64,000 nucleotides of DNA from Elysia marginata (lineage: Eukaryota; Mollusca; Gastropoda; Plakobranchidae): contig BMAT01001742.1 of the NCBI GenBank assembly GCA_019649035.1, forward strand, positions 121,561 through 185,560, in the 5' to 3' direction. The notes under the pieces were generated by a model. It was given only the letters and a program-made list of their open reading frames with translations. It ran no database searches and had not been told where the DNA came from. How positions within the stretch are numbered: the first letter of the stretch is position 1; every line of letters begins with the position of its first letter. A program made the position numbers and the translations under genes. Below are positions 50,481-63,418 of the stretch, in pieces.

Positions 50481-53400
50481 TTAAGCTAGCTATGTGTAAA
50501 TATTTAGTGCCTAGAGTTAATTCCTTTGCTGGCTTAAATTTTGTTTTTGTACCCAAATACAAAAAAAAAAAAAGTGTATATCATTATTATGCCAGTCGAT
50601 GATTGTTTTTGTAAAGTAGGGAAATTGATATGAGCTTCATCTTTTTTGTCTCTTTAATTGACAGCAGCATTTTCTTGCCTTTTCAACTAGATCCTTTCCT
50701 GCTCAACTTACCTGTATACACATTGCAGCTGAATAGTTCTATATATAACCTGATTCCCCTCCACAAACCCATGGCATCATGAATCTGATAAGTCAACACT
50801 GTCATCCTAATAAATACTCTTCCCCCCTTGCCTTCAAGACATTTTGGTTAAGAAAAAGCCTTGGACCACTTTGTCATCATGCTGTCACAAAAACTGTAAA
50901 CAGAGGTCTTACATTGATCCAAAAGACATTGCATCTGGTTTAAGATGCCAAGATGTCCAGAATATCTGCTAGTGTAAATAGTTCCATATGTGTTATTACT
51001 AAAATGTTAAGTGTTCAGCGTGATTTTGTTGTTATCTTCATATGCTTGTAGTCATCAGTTTTTAAAGGAAATGATTAAACTATTGCTTGTTATTTTAAGT
51101 TTATATTTATACACACAACTTAAGCATTTGATGTAAGTGTATATCGTTGTCTTTTTATATATTACTTTTTATTTCAAAAAATTTTTTTTTATCCTCAAAT
51201 GCTTTACAATTTAAAAACCTTTTTTTAAGAACCTTTTTTGTCTTTGGGTTAGAAACACTCATCCTTTATAAAATTCTTGCAGTAAAAGTTTTATATGTAT
51301 CCCTGCTCAAATAATAATAACAAACTAACCATGTTCACTGAAAGTATAAACATGTTTTTAAAATTTGCATCTTTTGTTTTTCAGCAATAGCTTAAAAAAA
51401 TAGCTAAGAACCCTTTTCCGTCAAATCGGAACATGCCATAAAAGTATTAATAGTTTCCCTAGGCTGTTAAACAAGACGGAAAAAAAGACAACTTATGCAG
51501 AACTAGTTAAGGGAAACAACCCAAAGTTTGATTAAAACATCCATTTTGGTGCTTCATGCAAGCAACTTTGACGGTCACAATTTCGCCATTTTGTTCATCA
51601 ATAATCATTTGTCTTTAATAATTATGTTAACCTCCAGGTTGTGAAAAAATAGTTTCTCTAAGTAGCTTCAATTGTTGAAAAAAAGTACGTAAAGTACTCT
51701 TCTTTATTACTCGATTTTAAAAACTTGCAGTGATTCAGTCTACCAAAGCAGAAAAGGCCAGGTGCTGGGATGAAGAATTATTTATAAGGCAAGGATATCC
51801 AAGTTTAAAAATTTTGATAAAAAGAAAAGGAAAAGAAAATCAATATAAATAACACTTTTAACAGCTTATGAATTTGTAAATGGTAACAAGCTTTGATTGT
51901 TGGCGCCTTTCTTAAATTTGTACAACTTTGAAAACTAAATAAATTAGTTTTAGATAAATTTGAAGAGAAATTAAAAATTAAAAAGTTTCCAAAAACTATG
52001 TCTGCTGGCAATTGTATTAATCAATTATCTTTGTAAAAAAAATTTAATTGCATCCATCGAGTAAAATATCACCCCTGTGAACATTGTTTGTAACCTTAAT
52101 TTAGACAATAGATCAGTTATGCGCAGACATTTTTATCAACATACAGGCAAAGAATATTAATTTAGACTTGAAAGTAGCCTCTAAAAAGATAAAATGTAAA
52201 ATTTAAAAATACCAGTACTAAAAAATGTCAAATACACGGTATGGTTGTAAATTTTACAAACATTTTTGGCGTAAACTTATAACTGTATTGTTTTTGACAT
52301 CTGAAAAGTAATGCAAAAATTGCTGAAAACAAAAGTCCCTGGATAAGCATCCTTGGGAAGCTTGGGAGATGTAAAACTGATTAAAGAACTGAATCCCTGA
52401 AAACAAAGAAAGAGTAGTTTTTTTAAATTACCATTAATCAATTTTTTAAAATGAAAGATATAAGGGTGATAGACAATTTCTATCAACCCTGTATCACCTG
52501 TCAATATAGCTGATATAAGCTTTGATACAGAGAGTTAGAAAAACTTACTGGTTTTCTGAAACTTGGTATTCATAGTAGTCTGAAATTTTTTTACAACAAG
52601 ATTTTATTTCAGTTGGCCTTGCTTGTTAGCTTTATTGTCCATAGCAACATAGAAGTTATGAAGTACTGTAAAGTCTTGACATGATTAGTTATAAAAATTG
52701 AAGAATTTTTATCAAACTGAAAGCTTGGCATGCAAGAATAAGGAAAGTAAAAAATTGTTTTGACAATACTCATTTTCAAATGATCAACATTACTGTCATC
52801 TCAATTTGCTGAAAAACTGACTAGATTTAGTTTTGCGAAACCACCCTCTAAATAAAAAAAAAATTGTGATGGACGATCAGTTGATATGCTTTTTAGTCTT
52901 ATTTGTATTTATATCTGCTTTCTGAGAACCAGGCCACATTGTCCCCAATATTCAAATTAAAATATATATAAAAAAAACCCTGAAGAAGCCCAAGGTTTTG
53001 TATTTCGCTTTCATAAGGCCATTTTAGGGTTTTTCAAATGATATTTTTATTTATGTATCACAGTACCCAGCAACTAGGATTTTTTTGTCACATTAAAAAA
53101 AAGGCAGAACAATTAATGTTTAGCAACTCACTCCTTAAGGTTCATTTTTTAAAACATCACAGTTAATTTTTTAAGCATTGCAACTAATAAGGATTGCCAT
53201 GACTTTTGCTGCCTTATAATGTACCAGATTTATGTTGGCTTGCAAATTATAGTGAATTAACATTATTAACCACCTGCCTTTGTAGTGCTATTTATAATAG
53301 TATTAGTTGTAATTTTACACAAAAAAGAAGACAAGAGACAGTTTTGTTGAATAGAACGGGATTCACTGTCTATAAACCTAAATGTATCTGTTATGACTTT

Positions 53401-54005
53401 TTAACATCTTTTAGTCTTTATCATTATGTACTTGTGTGGATATCTAGTTCATTCACCTAATGCTCATTTTTTGGTGCTTTTGTAAAAAAAAAATTTTTCT
53501 TCTTGACATATTTGTTGATGTTGTTGTTGTTTTTATTTTAATGTTTTGTTATTTCTTGATTCATGTACAGTTCCCCTCTCATAATTTTGTATTCAGTTAT
53601 TTTCAGTGGTTTGGTAAGATTTGAACAGAGGGTCTATGCCTATAAGTGTAATGTCTTGTGTATTTTTTGCTCCAGGTATTGTGAAGAATAATTGTACATA
53701 CGGCGTAATCCGTTTATATCGACAAACTTCTGGGGGTCGATATAATGTCGATACCTTTGATACCATTGATAATAAATAATTGCCTCGCTTGCTTTGAATT
53801 TTTTTAAACAGGAAACGACCTAGGGAGACATTATTTTTTTTTCTGTGTTGTTAGTCTTTCTTTTCTACTTTTAATCAGTGAAATAATTTTTAATAAAGTT
53901 GTAATTTGTTCATTCTTTCTATACTTTTTTTTCATACATCTTTTTAATGAGTAGTCTCCATGTTGATAAAGAAACAAGGCCGGGGAAAAAAGTCAATATA
54001 AGATA

Positions 54006-55366
54006 CAGCAAAATCCCTTTAAATCGAGAGGCGGTAAACCGAAAAATACGATGATCCGCAAAGAAATCAAAAGATTTTACAAGTCTCTTCTTTGTCTTTG
54101 TAACCATTCATGCGATAAACCGAAATGCTTCTAAGCGGCATTGACTTTAAAGGGAAACAATCTGAAGTGTCCACTCCCTCTCTCTCTATTTCTTTTTGTT
54201 TTCCTATCACTTCTTTAACTTGGGGAAGGGGAAGGATAACACCTTCGAGGCCTTGCCGGACAATTGATGTAAAGCTAGATATAGATCTACAATCCGTGGA
54301 GCGTACCATCAGTGAAAAGGGGATGGGGGAGAAATGAGCCCGAATGGGAAAGAGAGAGGTAGGGGGCGAGTTGGGGTTGAGGCCTAGTCTCACTTGTGTT
54401 CAGGTGGCGTCTTTTCAGTTGTGTGTGTGTGGACTCGCTTTGTGTGTGGTACTGAAGCGGATTGACTTTGCCAGTGATGTAACGCGACTCGGTCATCGTG
54501 ATTGGAACTTTTCTTACTGATGCATGGATGGGCCCTACACGTAGAGTGTGAGAGCCGTTGAGCTAGGCCAATCAAATTTATGCTTTGTAACCTCTCTCTA
54601 AGTCTAAATCAAGACAACTGCGCGTGCCTACAACACACTGTCACCCCGTCACACTGTCGTTGTCAGTCAGCGCAGTTGGACCTGTGATTACTGATTGAGA
54701 TTTCGCCTTGCGATACTCATTTTTATAATCTCTGGTCTTAGTCTCAGTTTTTTTGCTAGCACTTTTCGGTTCACTTTAACCACGCATTCAGTCAATATGT
54801 CCAAAAGAAAGCATACTGCTTACATGATTGAATTTAAACTTCAAGTCTTAACCGATGTGGAAGAAAAGAAGTTAACAAAAACGGAAATTTGCAAGAAACA
54901 CAGCATCCCTAACTGTGATGACTCGAAATTCCGACCGGCTACAAAGAAAACAAAACATTGCAGTCACGAAGAACTAGAGGATGCAGTGTTTGCCTGGTTT
55001 TGCCAAGCAATGGCGATGAATTTTCCTTTGTCAGGTCCAGTTGTAATATAGGCAAGGCAGCGGAAATAGCAAAGCTAATGAACTTTAATTTTACCCTTAC
55101 TTCCAGTTGGGTGGAGAAGTTCAGAGGCAAACAAAACATAAAAAAAAACAAAAACAATCAACAATCAACAAATGAACACAGATTATGTCCGTGGGCTATA
55201 TTGATTGAAATTTGCAAAGGGAGACAACTTCTGATTTTGCAGTTTTGGGGCTCGATTATTTTCCTTTAAAATTTATATTAAAAACGGACTTATTTTAAAC
55301 CAAAATGACTTTAAACCGAAATGTATAAGAAGGACCCCAAAATTTCGGTTTAAAGGGATTCTACTG
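54006..55366 (+). mobile_element. pogo/Tigger-type DNA transposon, defective
   Basis: 1361 bp with inverted ends CAGCAAAATCCCTTTAAA and, inverted, CAGTAGAATCCCTTTAAA (two mismatches), flanked by TA (54004-54005, 55367-55368). It encodes only a broken N-terminal transposase. The ends and TA duplication are characteristic of the Tc1/mariner superfamily. Confidence 0.88.
54797..55140 (+). pseudogene. Tigger/CENP-B-like transposase N-terminus, broken
   Basis: ATG at 54797 begins MSKRKHTAYMIEFKLQVL, the psq-type helix-turn-helix of pogo transposases. A deletion after HSIPN removes part of it. The CENP-B-like second domain (EELEDAVFAWFCQA) runs to a frameshift near 55040. It continues in another frame as KAAEIAKLMNFNF and WVEKFRGKQNI. 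No DDE catalytic domain remains, so this copy cannot mobilise itself. Confidence 0.85.
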
Positions 55367-58300
55367 TAGTTTAGTAAGATTACAGAGGAAAAAATGTGGT
55401 CATTGCAAAACATGTCAAATAATTGATATGTTAAAATGTTTATAAAGTGTTTGTCGATATAAGTGGACTGAACTGTACAATCATGCATCAGTGCATACTC
55501 AAACATTTAACATGTATGACTCCTTGAAAGTTAAATAATAGGTGTCTGAATGAAATACTTGCTTAGATATAATGGCATAGAAATATAAACTCTGTACTTA
55601 TATGTGCATATGTGAGCTACCACAGGAGATTATATTTTCTGTAATATTTGAATGTTTTAATGTCCTTTAAATGCAATTAATATCTTTTTACACAATGCAG
55701 CTATTTATAAGGTTATACATTTTTTGTGACAGGTGGTTATCCATTTAAAAACTAGCAAAAAGAAATACAATTAACATTTATCCTTGTGTTTTTTTATAAC
55801 GTTATCAGTAATTCAGTGGCAAGACATTATTTTTAAAGGTTCTAGGTGCAAATATCTGTATATATTTTATGCATTTGAGCGAGTGCTTTTTACTAGGATG
55901 TGCTTCATCAAATTAACTTTAAAAAAAATCTTTGTTACAGACGTTTGCTTTATTGTGTGGCTATTTTTTATTTGTATATTCTAGATGGGCCTGTATGTTG
56001 TGTATCAAATTCCATGTTGTCCCTTTTTACCCATGTTTTGTATAGATCTTGCTGGGGTTTTTTTTCTCCAAAATTGTGAATTTTGTACTTTGTGTAAATC
56101 CAATTTAGGCTCTTTCTTGTTGTTGTTTCAAAAGAGGTTTCTTGGCACATAACGTCTACCCTTTTTTTTAATAAAAATTTACCACCTGAAGAAAATTAGG
56201 TAAAGGTGCAGGTGCACAAAATAGTTGCAGCTTTCAGAAAACTTCCAAGAAAGAAACTTTGTGTATTGTTAAGGTTGTTGTTCGATGTAATTTTTTGTTT
56301 TCAATTGGTCTTGTCAATGTACTGTAATAAAGCAGAACGTCTTGTATTGAGTGCAGTTGAGTTGTGTCTATAACCAAAATAATTAGGAATATCTTTAATA
56401 ATAATATGACAATACTCAAAAACAATTTTTAATAAAGGGATAGCATTGAATGAGCTCAGTTTTGTGATAGTTTTATGTGGGATATTCTGAGTATCCACGA
56501 GAATCACACTTTTTGGAAATTTTATTTTTTAGCAAAACAAGAACTAGATCTTGAGCACTTGTTATGTTCAGGCTGTTGTGAATCTGATTATGTTAAGGTT
56601 TACCCACTGGGGGGTATGGACTGAAATGACATTCCAATGGTGTGTAGGCATTAGCTGCTTGCAAGTTTGAAAGTTTTTAATTGTGAAAAATAGATTTTAC
56701 AATGTATGACAAATGAAATATCAAAGGTAAGTTGAAAGTTGAAATTGGAAACAAAACACTGGCACTGGTTTTGCTCATAAGATAACTTTACAATGGAAGT
56801 GGATGAAAAAAAATGTTTGATTTTTTTTCACGCACTTCTTATTTTCATCATTAGAATTCACTAATACTCATCTTGTAGTTAAACACCATACATGAATACC
56901 TGAGTATTATGTATTTTGAGCTCAGGGAAAGAAAGTTTCTCACATCTTTTAAAATTTGAGGGGGAAAGGTTTGGGTTTTAGACTACTGTTACTTAAAAAT
57001 ATTAAGTAATGAAACAGAGAAGCTGTAAAAATTTGATTATTTAATAAGTTATGAAGATGCTTTCAATGATCAGGGACTTAATTTGTAAGAACCATGTATA
57101 TAAGCACTCCATTTAATAATTTGAAGTAATTTTTTAAATTTCATAAACATTTTAGTTAACATTAAAGCCACCCCCCCCCTCCCCAGGTTACAAGCTGAAT
57201 GAAGATATGACTTGACAAAGTTGATAAAAAATCTAAGCAGTGGTTTGTTATTTTGAAAAGAAAAAATAATTAATTTTTTTTACTTAATGAAGGCAATCTG
57301 AATTTTTTTTACCTTTAGTAATGCTTCCTATATGCATATAAACCCCTTGACTTACATAAAATTCACTGCTGTGTGCTAAGAAAATTTTCAAACCTGGATA
57401 GCTAGAGAGGGTTAAGGCTTTTTAAAGAAGACCTGTACAAAAAAGAACGAGACTTTGAGTAAGGATACATGTGTAAAGAAGATCTAGATTGTGAATTTTC
57501 GTGAACATGTGGAAAATTTGGTTTATCAAGCATACAGCGTACGTACATAGCAGATGTGACCAGCATTTAATATGTTCTATCACATAAACCAGGAATAACT
57601 ATTTCTAGACGTTGTCAACTGATACGGCATTTAATTTCATATATTTCAATTATGACTTTTATATACCAGAAATAGTAATCGAGTATTCATGGATAACTCC
57701 AATCTATTTTAGGTTCCCAGCTAATAGTTTTTCTTTGTCTAGTATCCTTTAATTTGTGGTTTTGATATTCCTAACTGAATCAGCTGTTTCCAAGCATTTC
57801 AACTTAAAGGACTCCCCTGTATTTTTTTTTTCATAATGTTAGATTGCCACAAATTAATATTTTAAATTAGACTTGTTCATGTACATTTATCAAAATCAGA
57901 ACTGCAAAAGGGTAAGAAATGATATTCCAAAAAAGCCAATGAGGTGAGACAATTCTTCTTTAAAAGGAAGAAAATTTCTGACTTGCAAGTTGAAGAAAAA
58001 TAGAAGAAAATGAAGGAGTTTACATGAAAGCAGACATTATTATTCATACTTAAGTTGTTTTTTTTATGTAGGGAATCATTGTATGCACTTTTTACAAATT
58101 TACTTAAAACCAAAAGAATAGGTTCAGAAAGATTTAATTGTGTCAATAAAATTGTTTTATCACTTTTAAAGAGAAATAAAACCCTTGCCAATCACTTTCA
58201 GTTCAGTATCAAGAATGAAAATTAAAATTACTTTCAGTCACTTTAAATCATAAATGCCAAATATCACTTGCAGAGTCAACATTTTAATGTTAAGGGTAGG

Positions 58301-59854
58301 TAAAGAATGTGCCTAATGAGTTCTAACATTAGCATATATACAAACTAGAATCTATTGGCAGAGAAATAATTGAGGATAAAAATAAAGGTAGGCCTACATA
58401 TTGAATGGACTATTTCAAGGAGTAAATGCCAGGATAAGATGAGAGGGAAGCCTAAATGTCTAGATAATGTTTGTAGTTGCAGCATTTGCTTTTCAGAAAG
58501 TGGAAAATGTTCATGATAACCATACCATGTTAAAGTGTGGTAGACCAGACTAAAAAGTGCAGCCTGTTTTATAATTATCATTTTTGCCAGCCCCTGTACT
58601 AGTGGTAGTCGAAAATTACAGGAATTTTAAAAAATGTGAAAGTGTGCGTGGGTGGGTTTTTTGAATGGCTTAAATTTTTTTCCTCTCTAAATGTCTCTTT
58701 TGTTGAAGTGGAATTGCCAGAGAAAAAGAAACAATTTTTGAAACCATGTTTTCTTAACTTGAATTTCCAACATTAACTTATCAGTGGCAGTCTATTTATG
58801 TTTCCCAACCTTAGTGAATCAGTAATATGTAGCAGTGTTCACATTCTAAATCATTGCTACTTTGAGCAATACATTTTTCTGCCCACCCAAAAATTAAAAT
58901 TTGTTTGTAAAGTATTAATATTATTTAGAAAGCTATTACATTTGTGTTGACTTAAATTAAAGAGAAGTAGAAGAAGGACGTTTTCTCAAATTAGAGTTCC
59001 TGACTCATTCAATCTGGTCACAAGACATACGATATTGGTTGTTTTAAGTAATTATTAATGCTTTTGGAAATAGATGTATACATGTAGTGCTTCCTCAAAG
59101 AAAGCCTCTAACAAAAAGTAGGTATATTAATCAATGTATTTAACTGATCTCTTAACAAGGATGGAACATAAAATGAGAGACGAATAGGAGGAATACCAAG
59201 TTTGCAATAAATATCGATTTGAATGGAATTTGGAGCAAGGTTTTCTCAATTCTTCAGCATAAAATACAAAATGACTTTTGGTTACTAAAATAGTTTTTAA
59301 TAAGTAATAATCTGGCCAGTTTTACCCCTTAGATTAGCTTTTCTCAGCAAAAAAAATAGAACTGGAAAAAAAGTGAATGGAAATGTTTCTGGCGACCAAT
59401 GCAAATGAGTTGGATGCCGAAAATTTTTATTAGAGGAAATGCCAATTAAAAGTACATTTATAATATTACTCTTTCTCTATATTTCAAATCAAAATAAAAC
59501 TTGTATCTTTGCACAAAACTCAGATAACTTTTTCATTTGTTAAATCTATATTGAAAGCTCAAGAAAAGACTTTGTTCCAAATATCAACTAATTGTAATGT
59601 GAAAATTGTGACATTTAAATCATTTGCACTGGGTCTTTCAAAATTTGAGTTCTGTTTGAAATAAGATAGTGATATAGAAATAGCTCTTTACATCTAAATT
59701 CCTATTGGTATAATTTTGGCAACTTTGAATATTTTTTGTTGGTCATTTTATTTGTAGCTTAGCCACTTTTTCTTAAAATAAAGTAGGCCTACATCAATTT
59801 AACTTAAAATGAAACGATGGACATAGCTAAAAATGTGTAATCTTTCTTTATCAG

Positions 59855-60248
59855 CCCAGTCCAGGGAGGCATTGTGGTGATGTACGTCTCATTTGTGCTG
59901 GTTTTATTCAAGTTTTCCCGCAACGCATTTATAGAGGGCCGTATGGTGCTGGTTTATGTGGAGGAGCTTCCATACGTCGATGACCTTTTATTGCTGTTTG
60001 ACCAGATGTTCATGGCTCGGGAGATGAAGGACTACTGGCTTGAGGAGGAGCTTGTTGCCAAAATGATATTTATTATTCGGAGTCCAGATGTATTATTCCG
60101 CATCACTCGCATGCCTCAGGAGCAACCCAAAATAAATAGTAAGGCCTCCTCTAAAGTAGCCAGGTTCTCAGCATTGTACAGTTTTTATGACCAAATTCAA
60201 GGCACTAGCACAGCTCTCTTCAGACCGCGCAAGACTGTAGTTTCTTGA
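59855..60248 (+). CDS. Piezo: Piezo terminal exon B (alternative inner helix, C-terminal domain, tail, stop)
   Basis: TTTATCAG acceptor; starts with C in the same phase as terminal exon A. Encodes PVQGGIVVMYVSFVLVLFKF (linker and inner helix), VLVYVEELPYVDDLLLLF (neck and C-terminal domain), REMKDYWLEEELVAKMIF and RSPDVLFRITR, then a basic Ser-rich tail (NSKASSKVARFSALYSF) to TGA at 60246-60248. It is open throughout and keeps all family landmarks, about 36% identical to exon A by hand count. No other Piezo exons lie nearby, so it is read as an alternative last exon. A remnant of a tandem paralogue is the alternative. Confidence 0.88.
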
Positions 60249-60322
60249 GTTGTATTTCACTAGAAATACTAGACAACTAGAAAATACTAAAAAAAATAAT
60301 GCGCATAGAGTTTATTTTTATA

Positions 60323-60328
60323 AATAAA
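60323..60328 (+). terminator. Possible poly(A) signal for terminal exon B
   Basis: AATAAA about 75 bp after the stop. AT-rich context makes chance matches likely. Confidence 0.3.
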
Positions 60329-60730
60329 TGGGAGATTACTTTAGTACAAAAGTCCAAGCATGTTGATTCATCAATTGAGAACATTTTGACTTGAATTTCA
60401 AACTGATATGCACAGTGTTTTTTTTTTTTATTTATTTTATTTTAAATTTTGATGGGAAAGCTATTTACATATGTATGAGGCTGCCAGAGAATCTCAAAGA
60501 ATGGAAAAAATTGAGTAGTTTGAGAGATAATTTAAGATTTTGAGTACCTCAAAGAAATGTATCAAGTTAGGCCATGTAAGTCAGGACTTGAATTAAACCT
60601 GTAACAGCTTTAATAGTAAATACCACCATGGTTCTGTTATTAATGTTTAAAGTCCCGCTATTTTTACTTTGTTTATTTTTTGAGTAGATTTTTTTATAAT
60701 AATGCAGTGTTTTCTTCTGATATCATTATA

Positions 60731-60903
60731 CATTGAAACCCCTGAATAAAGACCTAGTAAAATGTTGCTAAAACAGGTTTTAGAAGTGGTGGTCTTAGTT
60801 CAGGGGTGAAACTACTATACCTATATAAGCGGACATCTTTGAAATTAAAGTCACATAAGAGGGTTGGTCTTTATTCAGGGGGTCTTATTGAGGGGTTGCA
60901 CTG
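60731..60903. mobile_element. TA-flanked MITE, copy 2
   Basis: 173 bp between TA dinucleotides. Ends CATTGAAACCCCTGAATAA and, inverted, CAGTGCAACCCCTCAATAA. Related to the copy at 13109-13283. It lies in the probable 3' UTR or flank of terminal exon B. Confidence 0.8.
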
Positions 60904-62949
60904 TATTCATTCAATGATAAAGTGCAGTTTTGAGAATCCTTGTTAAAAAAAGAAGAACATGCGCCTATTTTTTACTAAAATAATCAAGGCGTAAATGCTC
61001 GGTTACATTTGTATAATTTACACATAATTCATGACTATGAACCACAATGTTGAAAAAAAGACAAAATGGCAAAAGATGGCAGAACAGTGAAACTTTTGCA
61101 CATTTCTCTAGTCCTCTTATATTTCTTGTGCTTTCTAAGATACACAGTAATAAACTGCTAATTTTTAATTGATACAGGTAAACTGAGGTATATTATGAAA
61201 TCTCATCAGGAGAAAGCTTTATTTGCAATAGTGATAATTGTAATGACTCGGCAGTTATCGAAAACATTACAGTTTCAAATTACCAGGCAGACTTGGTTCT
61301 ATCCTTTAAAATCAAATTGTGCAACTCGAACTTAACAAGGATCACTGCAAAGCCTTGTGACTTTTATGCTGGAATTGTGTCGAAGTCTAGCAATGTGGTA
61401 CAGGTAGCTTTTCTCATCAGTCCTAAAAACTTGATTAAGAGGATTATAAGTCCACCAAAATAACCCATTATTTTTTCTGTGCTTACTTCTAATTGTTATG
61501 TTTTGGGTGAAAAATTTAAACAATTTATTTGTAAAAATTTTGTGTTTTAATATTTTGCTCATAATTAACAGCGGGTTTGTTGTGGTCTACCTTAGAATAA
61601 GACAATGAAAAAGAATTGTTATGGATTAACATAGTTGGCAAGAATACAGTACAGAAAGCATAAGTTGCTTTTTTTTTTTTTTTTGGGTGTGATATCAGTT
61701 AGGATAAAGTGAAAATTATTTTTAAAACGTTGATTTGAGATTATCAGAGGTCTCTTTTTTGCCTTTTTTGAAAAATTTCCATTAATGTAAATCTGGAAAC
61801 GAAGGAATATACTTTTAGCCTTAGAAGCGTAGTTGGCTGATCTTACCAGCTGTAAACACAGGATGTTTTTTTTTTAGAACCAACACCTATGGAAATTATG
61901 ACGCAAAAAAAAAGATAAAGATTTATGCTTCCAGGGTTACAGTGCATTTTCAATTTCAATTTTCGAAACAACTCTCTGAAAGTCGCAAGACTGTGTCAGT
62001 CTTGTAAGGCTGCAATGCTTAAAGTCTTATCTTACCAAAGAAATGTCATGCAAACAGATTAAAACAATCCAGTACTGGGTATAAGAATTTAATTACATTT
62101 TTTTCAAACTTTTCATACTAGTAAGAGTGTTAGGTTTGTATGTAACATACCAGTGTCATATATTATTGAATACCTGGTTCAAGTATATTGGGTTGTATAA
62201 TTAGTACTGAAAGATAAAATTTGACACTTTGCTGACACCAGTCTTGTTTTTGTATTTATTTTTAAGAAAAATTAAGATGGTTTTTTATTGTACCCAATGT
62301 ACTTCCCTTTTTAAGATGTTAGGCTACCCAGGAGCATCTTTCAATCACAACAAAAGTAAACTGTATGCTTGCTTTCAGCAATTTTTTTCAGGGAAGGGTA
62401 GTTGTTTGCTTTTTGTTTTCATTATTAAACAATTTGAAAATTTTGTTTTTATTATTTAATAATTTGAAACCTTTTACTTAACTTATCGCGGTTATTAGTT
62501 ATTGGGTTGGTAGCCTATATACATGTAATTAGAATTAGTTAGACATTTAAAGTGTTACTTATGTTATAAACTTATGTTATATAGCACTGGTAAAAATACT
62601 TGTACTGTTTTCGTCATAGGATTTGGCTTTCTTTCTATTTGTTTTTTTTATTCGCTTGAATTTTAAAAAAGAATAAAATTTTTACTTATTGAAGTGGTCT
62701 AAGTTATGCCCATCTTGGATTTATTTTTTTTTTCTTATTTTTTAAAACTTTTTATATACCGGTACAACAAAAATCCTGTTCATGTTTTCAGTTAGCGTTG
62801 TTTTCAGTAGTCATTTTTCTGCTCAGACTTATCTCATTCATCAGTAGCTGAAGCTGAAGCTCACCTTTATTATTACAAGTACGAACCTTGCTAAAATCAT
62901 GAACATTTTCTACGCCACATGCCGTCATTTTACTCAGGGCTATAATTGT

Positions 62950-63250
62950 TCTCACCACCACCACTATCATCAATTTCATTGCCTCTTCAAAGCTGCCGAC
63001 ACCATCTCTTTATAGTCAGCTGCTGCTGCCATGTTACCAGGTTCTCGTTTTTGTCCCTAAATTCACCACCATCTACCACATGACCACCCTATCACCATTT
63101 TCATTACCATTTTAATGACCTCACCTTTATAATCACCATCACGATTACCCACGTCATCATCCTCAACTGTACCATCACCACGCTCACCATAATTATCAAA
63201 TTCACAGTCACCATCATCGAGTTCAAAAACGCATTCACCATTCCTACCGT
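62950..63250. repeat. Degenerate ACC/ATC triplet tract
   Basis: Many imperfect CACCATCACC units. Minus-strand open frames rich in Asp/Gly/Val are products of the repeat, not genes. Confidence 0.6.
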
Positions 63251-63418
63251 ATATGGACAACACTGTACGTCGTGTGCCGAAAATGGCACAGTCAATAAAA
63301 AAATTTTTCTTTCATTAAGTTGCTCTTACCTAACATTGAAAATCTAAGAACGCCTCATTTAATCTTTTTGCCCACGCCTGGATTATTAATATTATGTAGG
63401 TTTGAAAAGCAGCAGCAG

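Larger units (their letters stand above)
53697..55475. mobile_element. TA-flanked DNA transposon, interrupted by a nested pogo-like element
   Basis: Left end after TA (53695-53696) runs CATACGGCGTAATCCG and TTTATATCGACAAAC. The right end, inverted, contains TTATATCGACAAAC before TA (55476-55477). The two arms share about 14 exact bases. The pogo-like element 54006-55366 sits inside. Confidence 0.6.
48096..59854. other. 12-kb interval between the alternative last exons
   Basis: No further Piezo exon was seen on either strand. It contains the 3' UTR of ending A, two TTAA-flanked MITEs, a 72-77-bp tandem repeat, nested TA-flanked transposons, and otherwise AT-rich sequence without recognisable genes. 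Confidence 0.6.

Noticed and set aside
48096-59854. A second complete Piezo gene upstream of terminal exon B
   Set aside because: No other Piezo exon (anchor, outer helix or cap) was seen in this interval on either strand, so an alternative last exon fits better than a tandem paralogue.
63063-63295. Minus-strand Asp/Gly/Val-rich open frames
   Set aside because: Generated by a degenerate ACC/ATC triplet tract; no initiation context or domain.
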